64,000 nt of DNA. Origin: DASPHG01 sp963748315. Lineage in GTDB: Bacteria; Actinomycetota; Thermoleophilia; Solirubrobacterales; Thermoleophilaceae. The stretch's first letter is position 1, and every line of letters starts with the position of its first letter. Made by a program: the position numbers and the translations under genes. Below the pieces are notes generated by a model, which was given only the letters and a program-made list of their open reading frames with translations, made no database searches and was not told the origin of the DNA. The stretch spans positions 62,001-126,000 of the forward strand of contig CAVVIK010000005.1 in NCBI GenBank assembly GCA_963748315.1, given 5' to 3'. Shown one piece after another: positions 50,944 to 59,720 of this stretch.

Positions 50944-53149
50944 TTAGGCGGGCGCTACCTCGACCGGAATGCCGTTCAGGACCGCATTTCCCGACAGCGG
51001 GTCGATGAGCGAGGTGTCCGCGAGGACGTTGCTGTTGACGCCGGCGTGGTCGCGCGCGACGTCGAGCCGGGCACCCGGCGCGTCGTGGCCCCAGCCGTGC
51101 GGGATCGAGACCACGCCCGCGCGGATCGCGTCGGTCACCTCGACCGGCGCCTCGATCGAGCCGGTGTCCGACGTGAGCTTCGCCCGTGCGCCGTCGACCA
51201 GGCCGAGGCGCTCGGCGTCCTCGGGGTTCACGTGCATGGTGCAGCGGTCCTTCCCCTTCACCAGCGGGCGAAGGTTGTGCATCCAGGAGTTGTTGGAGCG
51301 CAGCTGGCGGCGGCCGATCAGGACGAGGTGGCCGTTGCGGGTGCGCTCGAGCGACGCGCGCAGCCGGTCGACGTCGGCGACGAGTGGCTCAGGGGCGAGC
51401 TCGATCTTTCCGGACGGCGTGCGCAGCACCTCGGGGATCCGCGGCTCGAGCGCCCCGAGGTCGACGCCGTGGGGGTTGCGCTCGAGCTCGTCGAGCGTCA
51501 GCGAGTAGGGGCCTGCGCGAAGGAACAGGTCGAGCGCCCGGTCCGGGCCGCGCCGCTCGCCGAGCTCGTCGCGGACCTCCGCGCGGGTCCCGTCCCGCGA
51601 GCGGCGACTGCGGGTCGGCAACGGCCCGCTGGATGAGCGTGTCGATCACAAAGGAGTCGATGGCGTCGAGGTCCGCGTCCGCGCCCTGGCCGCTGACGAT
51701 CGCCGTCAGCCGCAGAAGCTGGCGCCACTCGGGCTCGAGGTCCGGTTCGGGCTCCATCGCGGGCGGGGAGTAGTTCGCGACGTTGCGCACCGCCAGCTGG
51801 TAGAGCGCCAGGTCGTAGTGCGAGCGTGCGAGTGGCGAAGGGCCGGGCAGGATCACGTCCGCGTGGCGCGTTGTCTCGTTCACGTAGATGTCGAGCGAGA
51901 CCATGAAGTCGAGCTCGGAGAGGGCGCGGTCGAGGCGCTCGGACTGCGGGGTGGAGACGACCGGGTTGCCGGCCACCGTCACGAGCGCGCGCACCTGGCC
52001 CTCGCCCGGCGTCTCGATCTCCTCGGCGAGGCAGACAACGGGCAGCTCGCCGAATGCCTCGGGCAGCTCGCGCACACGGCTCGTCCACCGTCCGAGCTTC
52101 ACGCCCTTGCCGACACCGGGCTTCCCCGCCGTGTTGCGCTGGGCACCGGCGGCGCGCGTGAACATCGCGCCGCCCTCGCGGTCGAGGTTCCCGGTCAGGG
52201 CGTTCACGACGTCCACCAGCCAGCTCGCGAGCGTTCCGAACTCCTGCGTGCAGGTGCCGATCCGGCCGTAGCACGCGCCGCGCGGCGCGGCCGCGAGCTC
52301 GCGCGCGATCCGGCGGATCTCGCCCGCCTCTATCCCGCAGACCGCCGCGACGCGCTCTGGTGCGAAATCGCCGGCGAGTCGCTCGATCTCCGGCAGCCCG
52401 TCGCAGTGCTCGGCGAGCGGGCCGAGGTCGGCGAGCCCCTCGTCGACGAGCGTGTGGACGATCCCGAAGAGGAAGTGGGCGTCGGTCCCGGGCACGATCG
52501 CGTGGTGCTCGTCGGCCTCCTCGGCCGTGCGCGACCGGCGCGGGTCGATGACCACGACCTTGCCGCCGCGCTCGCGGATCCCGCGGATCCGGCCGCGCGC
52601 GTTCGGCGAGGTCATGAGGCTGCCGTTGGAGACGAGCGGGTTCGCCCCCAGCACGAGCAGGTGCTCGCAGCGGTCCAGATCGGGCACGGGCACGCTGAGC
52701 GCCGCGCCGAACATGAGCCCCGCCGACACCTGCTTCGGCATCTGGTCGACGGTGCTAGCCGTGTAGACGTTCTGCGAGCCGAGCGCCCGCAGGAACACCG
52801 GGCCGTAGACGTTCGCCGCGAGGTTGTGCGCCGACGGGTTGCCCAGGTAGACGGCAACCGCGTTGCGACCGTGCTCCTCGAGCAGCGGCGCAAGCCCCTC
52901 CTCGACGGCCTGCCAGGCCTCGGCCCAGCTCGCCTCCCGCAGCTCGCCGTCGCGGCGCACGAGCGGACGGCGAAGCCGGTCGGGGTCCTCGTGCAGCGCC
53001 TTCAGCCCGTGTGCCTTGGGGCAGATGAAGCCGCGGCTGAAGACGTCGTCGGTGTCGCCGCGGATCGACTTGATGTCGCCGTTATCCGTCTCGATGCGGA
53101 GGCCGCACGTGGCCTCGCAGAGCGGACACGTATGGATGTGGGTGGCCAT
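50944..53149 (-). CDS. Molybdopterin-dependent oxidoreductase (formate-dehydrogenase/nitrate-reductase-like), frameshifted once
   Basis: ATG 53149 starts at the conserved [4Fe-4S] segment THIHTCPLCEATCGLRIETD with a further Cys in FSRGFICPKAHG. Mo-bis-MGD domain motifs: YLGNPSAHNLAANVYGPVFL, LLVLGANPLVSNGSLM, VVVIDPRRSRTAEEADEHHA, and VSLDIYVNETTRHADVILPG. The frame is lost near 51590 after SPLAGRDP and resumes as AEVRDELGER, ending in the C-terminal cap domain (NNSWMHNLRPLVKGKDRCTM, VSIPHGWGHD). One extra base explains it. About 734 residues. The residue after VNALTGNLDREGGAMF gives no clear substrate; no partner subunit is adjacent. Confidence 0.85.
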
Positions 53150-53163
53150 CCCGGCCTGCGACT

Positions 53164-54411
53164 CTACTCCGCTCGCCTGTAGAGCCAGTACAAGAACGCG
53201 CACAGAACGGCGGCGCCGCCCGCGTAACCGACCTCGACCTGGACGACGCGGTCATCCCAGCCGGGGATCAGGAGAAAGCCGACGAACGCCGCGGCGGACG
53301 TGACCCAGCAGGCGGCGGCCTGCTTCGCCTGCCCCCGGGCGAGCGCCGCCTGGTTCAGGGTCGCGGCCACCAGGTAGAGGCCCATGCCGACGGCGATGAG
53401 CGCGAGACCCCACCGCCCGTAGTCGGTGTCGCTGCCGAACAGGATGTCCATCGCCCACGGGCCGATAGCAAGCAGGACCAGCGCCACGATCGCGGCGAAC
53501 CCCGCGATCGCGCGGATGGTGACCCCGACGCTGCGCGCGAAGGCCGCGTCGTCGCCGGCCGCGCGCATCTTCGTCAGGTGGGGCAGGATCGACGTCTGCA
53601 CCGACTGGAAGAGCTGCAGCGGCGCGCGGGCGATCAGCAGGACGTTGAACGTGAAGCCCGCGAGCGCCGCGCCCGCGGCGCCCGATTCGGTCGCCTTGAC
53701 CAGCAGTGGCCCGGCATTGAGGAACGTCTGCTCGCTCAGCATCACAAGCAGCACCGCTGCCGCAAACTCGCTGCCGTGTCGCAGGCTGAAGTCCTCCGCA
53801 GGAGGGTCAGGCGAACGTCCGATCCGCGCGAGGGCGAACGGCACGACCGTGAGGCTCGCGATCGGTGCCGCGACCATGCCCATCGCCACGGCGTCCTGCC
53901 CCTCGCTGATCCCGACCGCTACGGCGACCGCGAAGAGGCAACGGCTCGAGGCCTCGAGTAGGACGAGCAGCCCGTACGTGCCGAAGCGATGGTGGCCCGC
54001 GAGGAAGCCGCGCGCGAAGTAACTCGCCGCGTACACGACGACGGTCGCGACGAAGACCCAATACAGGGTCTCCGACCCGCCGAACAGCCCGTCCTCAATA
54101 GGGCGCCGTAGAAGCAGGGCGGCTACGACGAACGCGGACGCGAGGCCAGCCTGAATCGTCGCCGCCACCCGGAGCACGTGACGGTGAGCGGACTGCTCGG
54201 CGATCGTCCGCGAGAGCAGTTGCTCTACCGGGCGGTAGATCACCGAGACGACGACGAACACGGCCGACCACAGCAGTGAGATGTGCCCGTACTCGTCGTC
54301 CGAGAGCGAATGGCTCGCGAGCGAGAAGTACGTGTAGGTGACGAGGCCGGTGACGCCGATGCCGACCGACAGGACGGCGGCGCCGCGGCCGTAGCTACGC
54401 GGTCCGGACAA
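53164..54411 (-). CDS. Polysaccharide-type lipid flippase (MATE/MviN-Wzx-like)
   Basis: 415 residues with about twelve membrane segments throughout, consistent with the oligosaccharidyl-lipid flippase superfamily: GAAVLSVGIGVTGLVTYTYF at the start, GMVAAPIASLTVVPFAL and LAGFTFNVLLIARAPLQLFQ in the middle. It follows a methyltransferase and a glycosyltransferase on the same strand and overlaps the methyltransferase by 17 bases. It may export an undecaprenyl-linked glycan made by the neighbours; specificity unknown. Confidence 0.82.
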   Translation of the reverse strand: MSGPRSYGRGAAVLSVGIGVTGLVTYTYFSLASHSLSDDEYGHISLLWSAVFVVVSVIYRPVEQLLSRTIAEQSAHRHVLRVAATIQAGLASAFVVAALLLRRPIEDGLFGGSETLYWVFVATVVVYAASYFARGFLAGHHRFGTYGLLVLLEASSRCLFAVAVAVGISEGQDAVAMGMVAAPIASLTVVPFALARIGRSPDPPAEDFSLRHGSEFAAAVLLVMLSEQTFLNAGPLLVKATESGAAGAALAGFTFNVLLIARAPLQLFQSVQTSILPHLTKMRAAGDDAAFARSVGVTIRAIAGFAAIVALVLLAIGPWAMDILFGSDTDYGRWGLALIAVGMGLYLVAATLNQAALARGQAKQAAACWVTSAAAFVGFLLIPGWDDRVVQVEVGYAGGAAVLCAFLYWLYRRAE

Positions 54412-55015
54412 GGAGCATGGTCCAGGGGAACGGCGACCGCACCGCCGCGATCCGGCCGTGCGTGTTCACGAAGTCGAGAAAGCTCGGCCTCGACCAGTGG
54501 TTCACGTGACCGGGCGTGTTGCCCCACTGGCGCACATACGCGCCGCGGAGCATGTTGAGCGCGCGCCAGAGCGGCTCGCGCGGCACGGAGACGAGCACGT
54601 GGCGCCGGGCGACGCGGGTCATCTCGGCGAGCGTGTGCTCGGGGTCGGGCACATGCTCCAGGACCTCGAGCGCGGACACGATGTCGAACTCGTTGTCGTC
54701 GAACGGCAGGTCGGGGCCGGCGAACGCGCGGAACTCGAGGTTCGGCCGGCTGCGGCGCTCCCACTCCGCGTGGAGCGCGGAGTCATCCAGGTCGATGCCG
54801 ACGACTCGTCCCGAGCCGAGCCGCTCGGCGAACCGCTCGGTGAGCACGCCCTCGCCGCAACCGACGTCGAGCGCGGACTCGGGCGCGGCCTCGTGCCAGA
54901 GCTCGTCGAGCGCCGATTCGAAGCCGGCCATCAGCCGCCGCACGACCGGGTTCTTCGAGCCGTACTTGTCGTAGGTGTTGCCGGTCGGGACTGCCTCGGC
55001 GACCCGATCGGTCAC
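54395..55015 (-). CDS. SAM-dependent methyltransferase (class I)
   Basis: 206 residues: the SAM motif ALDVGCGEGVLTERFAERLG, VVGIDLDDSALHAEW, DIVSALEVLEHVPDPEHTLA and HVLVSVPREPLWRALNMLRG fit the Methyltransf_11/UbiE-like group often found with glycosyltransferases. It starts MTDRVAEAVPTGNTYDKYGS, a pattern seen in methyltransferases of sugar-lipid loci. Stop/start junctions: ATGA with the glycosyltransferase before it, a 17-base overlap with the flippase after it. Confidence 0.9.
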   Translation of the reverse strand: MTDRVAEAVPTGNTYDKYGSKNPVVRRLMAGFESALDELWHEAAPESALDVGCGEGVLTERFAERLGSGRVVGIDLDDSALHAEWERRSRPNLEFRAFAGPDLPFDDNEFDIVSALEVLEHVPDPEHTLAEMTRVARRHVLVSVPREPLWRALNMLRGAYVRQWGNTPGHVNHWSRPSFLDFVNTHGRIAAVRSPFPWTMLLVRTA

Positions 55016-56010
55016 AGCTTCAGGACCTCGCGCTCCTCACCGGGCTCGTAGTGCGACGGCTCCACGCCGAGCTGGAGCTCGACGCGGCGCACACGCTCGA
55101 GGATGCGCTGCTGCGTCACCCGGCTGCCCGCGAGGATGTCACCGAGGATCCCGAGCGCGGCGAGCTGAACCGCTGCGATGAACAGGACCGCGCCGACGAT
55201 CAGCGACTGGACGTGGCCGGAGCCCTCGTCCTCGACGAAGTAGAAGTAACCGAAGCGGCCGAAGATCGCGAGCGACGCCAGTCCGAGGATCGCGGAGGCG
55301 ATGAGGAACACCTTCAGCGGCTCATACATCGTGTAGACGCGGAAGATCGCGAGCGTGTTGCGGCGCACGTACTCGTACATCGAGCCGAACAGCCGCGACT
55401 CCCGCCGCGTCTCGTTGGTCCGGATCGGGACGTGGTCGAGCGCAACCAGCATCTTGCCCGCCTGGATGATCGTTTCGAGCGTGTACGTGTACTTCGAGAC
55501 GACGTTCATCGAGATCGCCGCCTCGCGGTTGTAGGCGCGGAATCCGGACGTGGTGTCCGGAACGTCCGTTCCGGATGCACGCCGGACAACGGCGCTCCCC
55601 ATCCGCTGGAGTCGTTTCTTGACGGGCGAGAAGTGCTCGACGCCCGCGACCTCGCGGTCGCCGATCACCATGTCGGCGCGCCCCGCCACGATCGGCTCGA
55701 CGAGCTTCGGGATGTCGCGCGCGTCGTACTGGTTGTCGGCGTCGGTGTTGACGACGACGTCGGCCCCGAGCTTGAGGCACGCGTCGAGTCCGGCCTCGAA
55801 CGCGGCGGCGAGCCCCTTGTTGTTCGTCAGCCGCACGATGTGGTCGACGCCGTGGGCGCGGGCGACCTCGATGGTGCGGTCGGTCGAGCCGTCGTCGATC
55901 ACGAGCCATTCGACCGCGTCGACGCCGGGAACCTCGCGCGGAAGGTCGGCAAGGGTGCTCGGAAGCTGCTCTTCCTCGTCTTTGCAGGGAATTTGGATGA
56001 TGAGCTTCAA
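55012..56010 (-). CDS. Family 2 glycosyltransferase with C-terminal membrane helices
   Basis: 332 residues from TTG 56010 (KLIIQIPCKDEEEQLPSTLA). GT-A motifs are WLVIDDGSTDRTIEVARAHG, DVVVNTDADNQYDARDIPKL and TSGFRAYNREAAISM. Two hydrophobic segments near residues 230-300 (FLIASAILGLASLAIFGRFG, LIVGAVLFIAAVQLAALGIL) anchor it, as in dolichol/undecaprenyl-phosphate mannose or glucose synthases. A longer ORF to 56217 reads through the small upstream gene in another frame and is rejected. Likely transfers a sugar to a polyprenyl phosphate. Confidence 0.9.
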   Translation of the reverse strand: MKLIIQIPCKDEEEQLPSTLADLPREVPGVDAVEWLVIDDGSTDRTIEVARAHGVDHIVRLTNNKGLAAAFEAGLDACLKLGADVVVNTDADNQYDARDIPKLVEPIVAGRADMVIGDREVAGVEHFSPVKKRLQRMGSAVVRRASGTDVPDTTSGFRAYNREAAISMNVVSKYTYTLETIIQAGKMLVALDHVPIRTNETRRESRLFGSMYEYVRRNTLAIFRVYTMYEPLKVFLIASAILGLASLAIFGRFGYFYFVEDEGSGHVQSLIVGAVLFIAAVQLAALGILGDILAGSRVTQQRILERVRRVELQLGVEPSHYEPGEEREVLKL

Positions 56011-56023
56011 GGCGCAAATTGTG

Positions 56024-56272
56024 TCAGGCGTTTTCGAGCACCTCGCGGATGTAGCTCTCGCGCACGCCTGACGGCTGGCGCAGCATCCAGATCTCAGCGA
56101 GCACGTCCGGGTTGCCCCGGCGGTCGAGCACCTGGGCGGCGTAGCTGAGCCGCACAGAGCGGGGCTGACGCAGCATCCAGGCCTCCTGGGGGCGCATCGC
56201 GCGGGTCGCGGCGGCACGCCGAAGGGGCGCCGGACCGAGCAGAACGCGCTTCTGAAGCAGCTGTTTCACCAC
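56024..56272 (-). CDS. Small protein with two WMLRQP repeats
   Basis: 82 residues from GTG 56272, or 57 from ATG 56197, which starts just before the repeats. Two copies of a motif of about 22 residues are visible: AWMLRQPRSVRLSYAAQVLD and IWMLRQPSGVRESYIREVLE, joined by a short linker RRGNPDVLAE. The consensus WMLRQPxxVRxSYxxxVL(D/E) is aromatic and basic, likely helical. The DNA of the copies has diverged, arguing against a recent duplication and for conservation. No family known to me. The stop is 13 bases before the glycosyltransferase start, so it probably begins that operon. Confidence 0.6.
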   Translation of the reverse strand: MVKQLLQKRVLLGPAPLRRAAATRAMRPQEAWMLRQPRSVRLSYAAQVLDRRGNPDVLAEIWMLRQPSGVRESYIREVLENA

Positions 56273-56299
56273 GAGGGCGGCAACGTAGCCGGTGGTAAA

Positions 56300-56315
56300 T
56301 TGACTCGCGAGTCAA
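56300..56315. promoter_or_regulatory. Perfect 16-base palindrome just upstream of ribD
   Basis: TTGACTCGCGAGTCAA is its own reverse complement and ends four bases before the GTG of ribD. No Shine-Dalgarno is present, and a TAAATT just before the palindrome (56296-56301) could be a -10, which would give a very short leader. A dimeric regulator here would control the riboflavin operon, and perhaps the small repeat gene on the other strand. The gap between the genes is only 47 bases, too small for an FMN riboswitch. Confidence 0.55.
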
Positions 56316-56319
56316 CCTT

Positions 56320-57429
56320 GTGATCGAGCGCGACCAGAAGCACCTTTTGCGGGCCCTCGAGCTGGCCGGGCAGGCGCGTGGAATGACGAGTCCAAACCCC
56401 CTTGTGGGCGCGGTGATCGTCAAGAACGGACGCGCGATCGGCGAGGGATTCCACGAGCAGGCCGGATTGCCCCATGCGGAGCGCAGCGCGCTCGCGGCGT
56501 GCGAGGAGGACCCGGAAGGGGCCACGATGTACGTGTCGGTCGAGCCGTGCGCCCACGAGGGCAGGACGCCTCCGTGCACCGAAGCGATCCTGGAGGCGAA
56601 GATCGCGCGCGTCGTGGTGGCGAGCGACGACCCGACGCCGAAGGCGAACGGACGCGGGCTCGGGATCCTGCGCGACGAGGGGGTGGACGTCGAGGTCGTG
56701 AACGGCGCCGTGGCGGCGCAGGCGCGGCTGCTCAACCAGCCGTTCCGCAAGACCGCGCTGACGGGCCGCCCGCACGTCGTCTTCAAGGTCGCGACCACGC
56801 TCGACGGGAAGGTCGCGACGGCGGCCGGCGACTCGAAGTGGATCTCTAACGAGTCCAGCCGCGCGCGGGCCCATCGCTGGCGCGCCGAGGTCGACGCGGT
56901 CGCCGTGGGCATCCACACCGCGACGGCGGACGATCCGCTCCTGACCGCGCGCGTCGACGCCGTGCCGAAGCAGCCGACTCGCGTGATCTTCGACTCCGAG
57001 GCCAGCCTGCCGCTCGAGTCGAAGCTCGTCGCCTCGATCGACAAAGCTCCGCTGATCATCGTCTGCTCGCGCGCCGCCAGCCGCACGAACATGCAGGCGC
57101 TCGAGTCTGCGGGCGTGGACGTGATCGTCGCCAGCGGCCAGAACGAGCCGGCGCGCCTGGGCACGGCGCTCGACGAGCTCGGTGCCCGCGGGATCCAGTC
57201 GATCCTGCTCGAGGGCGGGCCGCATCTGGCCGGCACCTTCTTCGACATCGACGAGATCGACGAGATGCGCATCTTCATCGCGCCTGTCGTCGCCGGCGGC
57301 GCGGACTCCCTGCCCGTGCTGGGCGGCCAGGGCGCCGAAAGCATCGGCGAAGCGCGCAAGGCGCTCCACATCGAGCACGAGCTGATCGAGGGCGACCTCC
57401 TGATCTGCGCCAGGCTGAAGGAGTGGTGA
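56320..57429 (+). CDS. ribD: Bifunctional riboflavin biosynthesis deaminase/reductase RibD
   Basis: Deaminates and then reduces the pyrimidine intermediate of riboflavin synthesis. 369 residues. The deaminase domain has the zinc site LPHAERSAL and VEPCAHEGRTPPCTEAIL. The reductase domain has KVATTLDGKVATAAGDSKWI, RWRAEVDAVAVGIHTATADD and LLEGGPHLAGTFF. GTG start. A perfect palindrome sits directly upstream. First of ribD-ribE-ribBA-ribH. Confidence 0.96.
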   Translation: MIERDQKHLLRALELAGQARGMTSPNPLVGAVIVKNGRAIGEGFHEQAGLPHAERSALAACEEDPEGATMYVSVEPCAHEGRTPPCTEAILEAKIARVVVASDDPTPKANGRGLGILRDEGVDVEVVNGAVAAQARLLNQPFRKTALTGRPHVVFKVATTLDGKVATAAGDSKWISNESSRARAHRWRAEVDAVAVGIHTATADDPLLTARVDAVPKQPTRVIFDSEASLPLESKLVASIDKAPLIIVCSRAASRTNMQALESAGVDVIVASGQNEPARLGTALDELGARGIQSILLEGGPHLAGTFFDIDEIDEMRIFIAPVVAGGADSLPVLGGQGAESIGEARKALHIEHELIEGDLLICARLKEW

Positions 57430-57430
57430 C

Positions 57431-58012
57431 ATGTTCACCGGGCTGGTACAGGACAAGGCGCGCGTCGCCGAAATCGAGCGCAACGGGGACGGCGTGCGGC
57501 TGACCGTCGAGACGAAGGTCGAGCCGATCGCACGCGGCGACTCCGTGTCGATCAACGGCGTGTGCCTGACGGCGGTCGAGACCGGCGGCGGCCGCTTCAC
57601 CGCGGACGTGATGGAGGAGACCCTGCGGCGCTCGTCGCTGGCCGGCCTCTCCGAGGGTGACGCGGTCAACGTCGAGCCGGCGCTGCAGGCGAGCGCGCGG
57701 TTGGGCGGGCACATCGTCCAGGGGCACGTCGACGGGCTCGGCGAGGTCGCCGACGTCCGCACGGAGGGGTTTGCGCGGGTCGTGCGCGTCGGCGCGCCGG
57801 CCGACCTGCTCCGCTACGTCGTGGAGAAGGGCTCGATCGCGGTCGACGGCGTCTCGCTGACCGTGAGCGCCGTAGGCGACGACTGGTTCGAGGTGTCGCT
57901 GATCCCCGAGACGCTCGAGCGGACGACGCTCGGCGATGCTGTGGCGGGCCGTCTCGTGAACCTGGAGGTGGACGTGGTCGCGAAGTACGTCGAGAAGCTG
58001 GTGGCGCGATGA
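57431..58012 (+). CDS. ribE: Riboflavin synthase, alpha subunit
   Basis: Dismutates two 6,7-dimethyl-8-ribityllumazines to riboflavin. 193 residues made of two lumazine-binding repeats. The N-terminus MFTGLVQDKARV and the paired GDSVSINGVCLTAVE / KGSIAVDGVSLTVSAVGDDW are diagnostic, as is GGHIVQGHVDG. ATG one base after ribD; stop overlaps ribBA (ATGA). Confidence 0.96.
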   Translation: MFTGLVQDKARVAEIERNGDGVRLTVETKVEPIARGDSVSINGVCLTAVETGGGRFTADVMEETLRRSSLAGLSEGDAVNVEPALQASARLGGHIVQGHVDGLGEVADVRTEGFARVVRVGAPADLLRYVVEKGSIAVDGVSLTVSAVGDDWFEVSLIPETLERTTLGDAVAGRLVNLEVDVVAKYVEKLVAR

Positions 58013-59304
58013 GCCGCGCGCAGGCCGCATTCAGCACGATCGAGGACGCGATCGAGGACATCCGCGCGGGCAGGATGGTCGTCGTCTGCGACGCCGAGGA
58101 TCGCGAGAACGAGGGCGACCTCACGATGGCGGCGCAGTTCGCGACGCCGGAGGCGATCAACTTCATGGCGACGCACGGCCGCGGCCTGATCTGCCTCGCG
58201 CTCACGGGCGAGCGCTGCGACGAGCTCGGCCTCGACCTGATGGCCGCGAAGAACGAGTCCGGCTTCGGCACCAACTTCACCGTCTCGGTCGAGGCGCGCG
58301 AGGGCGTCTCGACGGGGATCTCGGCGCACGACCGCGCGCGCACGATCCAGGTCGCGATCGATCCGCGCACGAAGCCGCACGACCTCGTCCAGCCAGGGCA
58401 CATGTTCCCGCTCAAGGCGAAGTCCGGCGGCGTGCTCGAGCGCACGGGCCAGACCGAGGCGGCCGTCGACCTGGCACGGCTCGCCGGCCTCAACCCGGCC
58501 GGCGTGATCTGCGAGGTGATGAACGACGACGGGACGATGGCGCGCGTGCCCGATCTCGTCGAGTACTGCGAGCGGCACGACCTGAAGATGATCACCGTCG
58601 CCGACCTGATCGCCTACCGGCGCAGGCACGACAAGCTGATCGAGCGGGTCGTGCAGACCAAGCTTCCGACCGACTTCGGCGACTTCGAAGCGGTCGGCTT
58701 CCGGTCGCTCGTAGACGAGAAGCACCACGTCGCGATGGTCAAGGGAGAGATCGACGGCCAGGAGGACGTGCTCGTCCGGGTCCACTCCGAGTGCCTGACG
58801 GGCGACGTCTTCCACTCGCAGCGGTGCGACTGCGGCCAGCAGCTCGAATCGGCGCTGCGGATGATCGAGGAGGAGGGGCGGGGCGTCCTGCTCTACCTGT
58901 CGCAGGAGGGCCGCGGGATCGGCCTGCTCAACAAGCTGCGCGCCTACAAGCTGCAGGAGGAGGGGCTCGACACGGTGGACGCCAACCTCAAGCTCGGGCT
59001 ACCCGCGGACCTGCGCGACTACGGGATCGGCGCTCAGATCCTGGTCGACCTCGGCCTCAGCTCGATCCGGCTGCTGACGAACAACCCGAAGAAGATCGTC
59101 GGGCTCGAGGGCTATGGCCTGCGGGTGACCGACCAGATCCCGATCCAGCACGAGCCGGGCGACCACAACCGCGACTACCTCGACGCGAAGCGCGACAAGC
59201 TCGGCCACCTCCTGCATCACCAGGGCCTCGCGCTCGACGAGCAGATGATCCACGAGGAGCACGTGCGCGATCGCGAGAAGAGAAAGCGCGAGGAGGGCGG
59301 TTGA
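58009..59304 (+). CDS. ribBA: Bifunctional 3,4-dihydroxy-2-butanone-4-phosphate synthase / GTP cyclohydrolase II
   Basis: Supplies both riboflavin precursors. 431 residues. The RibB half (to about residue 205) has VVVCDAEDRENEGDLTMAAQ and FATPEAINFMATHGRGLICL. The RibA half has the zinc site HSECLTGDVFHSQRCDCGQQ and the catalytic YLSQEGRGIGLLNKLRAYKL, with LLTNNPKKIVGLEGYGL. Both active sites look complete. ATG overlaps ribE; stop overlaps the TTG of ribH (TTGA). Confidence 0.97.
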   Translation: MSRAQAAFSTIEDAIEDIRAGRMVVVCDAEDRENEGDLTMAAQFATPEAINFMATHGRGLICLALTGERCDELGLDLMAAKNESGFGTNFTVSVEAREGVSTGISAHDRARTIQVAIDPRTKPHDLVQPGHMFPLKAKSGGVLERTGQTEAAVDLARLAGLNPAGVICEVMNDDGTMARVPDLVEYCERHDLKMITVADLIAYRRRHDKLIERVVQTKLPTDFGDFEAVGFRSLVDEKHHVAMVKGEIDGQEDVLVRVHSECLTGDVFHSQRCDCGQQLESALRMIEEEGRGVLLYLSQEGRGIGLLNKLRAYKLQEEGLDTVDANLKLGLPADLRDYGIGAQILVDLGLSSIRLLTNNPKKIVGLEGYGLRVTDQIPIQHEPGDHNRDYLDAKRDKLGHLLHHQGLALDEQMIHEEHVRDREKRKREEGG

Positions 59305-59720
59305 GGTTCGCCATCGCCGTCGGCCGCTTCTACGAGGATCTCGCGGAGCGGCTGGTGGAAGGAGCCACGCGCGTCTTCGAGGAGGCGGGTGCGGAGGTCG
59401 AGGTGCATGACGTGCCCGGTGCCTTCGAGCTGCCGCTCGCCGCGCGCTACTGCGCCGACTCCGGGCGCTACGACGGCGTCGCCTGTCTCGGCGCCGTCAT
59501 CCGCGGCGAGACGACCCACTACGACTACGTCTGCGGCGAGGCCGCGGCGGGGATCGCGCGGGTGCAGCTCGACACCGGGCTGCCGTGCTCGTTCGGCGTG
59601 CTGACGGTGGAGAACATGGAGCAGGCGCTCGCCCGCACCGGCGGCAAGCGCCATCAGGGCGAGGACGCCGCGCACGCCGTCCTGCGGATGGCAGAGCTTC
59701 GCCGTACGCTGCTCGACTGA
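59301..59720 (+). CDS. ribH: 6,7-dimethyl-8-ribityllumazine synthase
   Basis: Condenses the RibD/RibBA products into lumazine. 139 residues from TTG 59301, about 15 shorter than usual at the N-terminus. GAFELPLAARYCADSGRYDG, CLGAVIRGETTHYDYVCGEA and PCSFGVLTVENMEQALARTG are family motifs, including the catalytic His in TTHYDYV. Starts at the TTGA overlap with ribBA; its TGA overlaps an apparent CTG start of the next gene. Confidence 0.95.
   Translation: MRFAIAVGRFYEDLAERLVEGATRVFEEAGAEVEVHDVPGAFELPLAARYCADSGRYDGVACLGAVIRGETTHYDYVCGEAAAGIARVQLDTGLPCSFGVLTVENMEQALARTGGKRHQGEDAAHAVLRMAELRRTLLD

Noticed and set aside
55012..56217. Longer glycosyltransferase ORF starting at 56217
   Set aside because: The first 69 codons read the small repeat gene in another frame (Cys/Arg/Pro-rich); the conserved GT2 start is at TTG 56010.
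56273..56319. FMN riboswitch before ribD
   Set aside because: The gap is only 47 bases, far shorter than an RFN element; only a palindrome is present.
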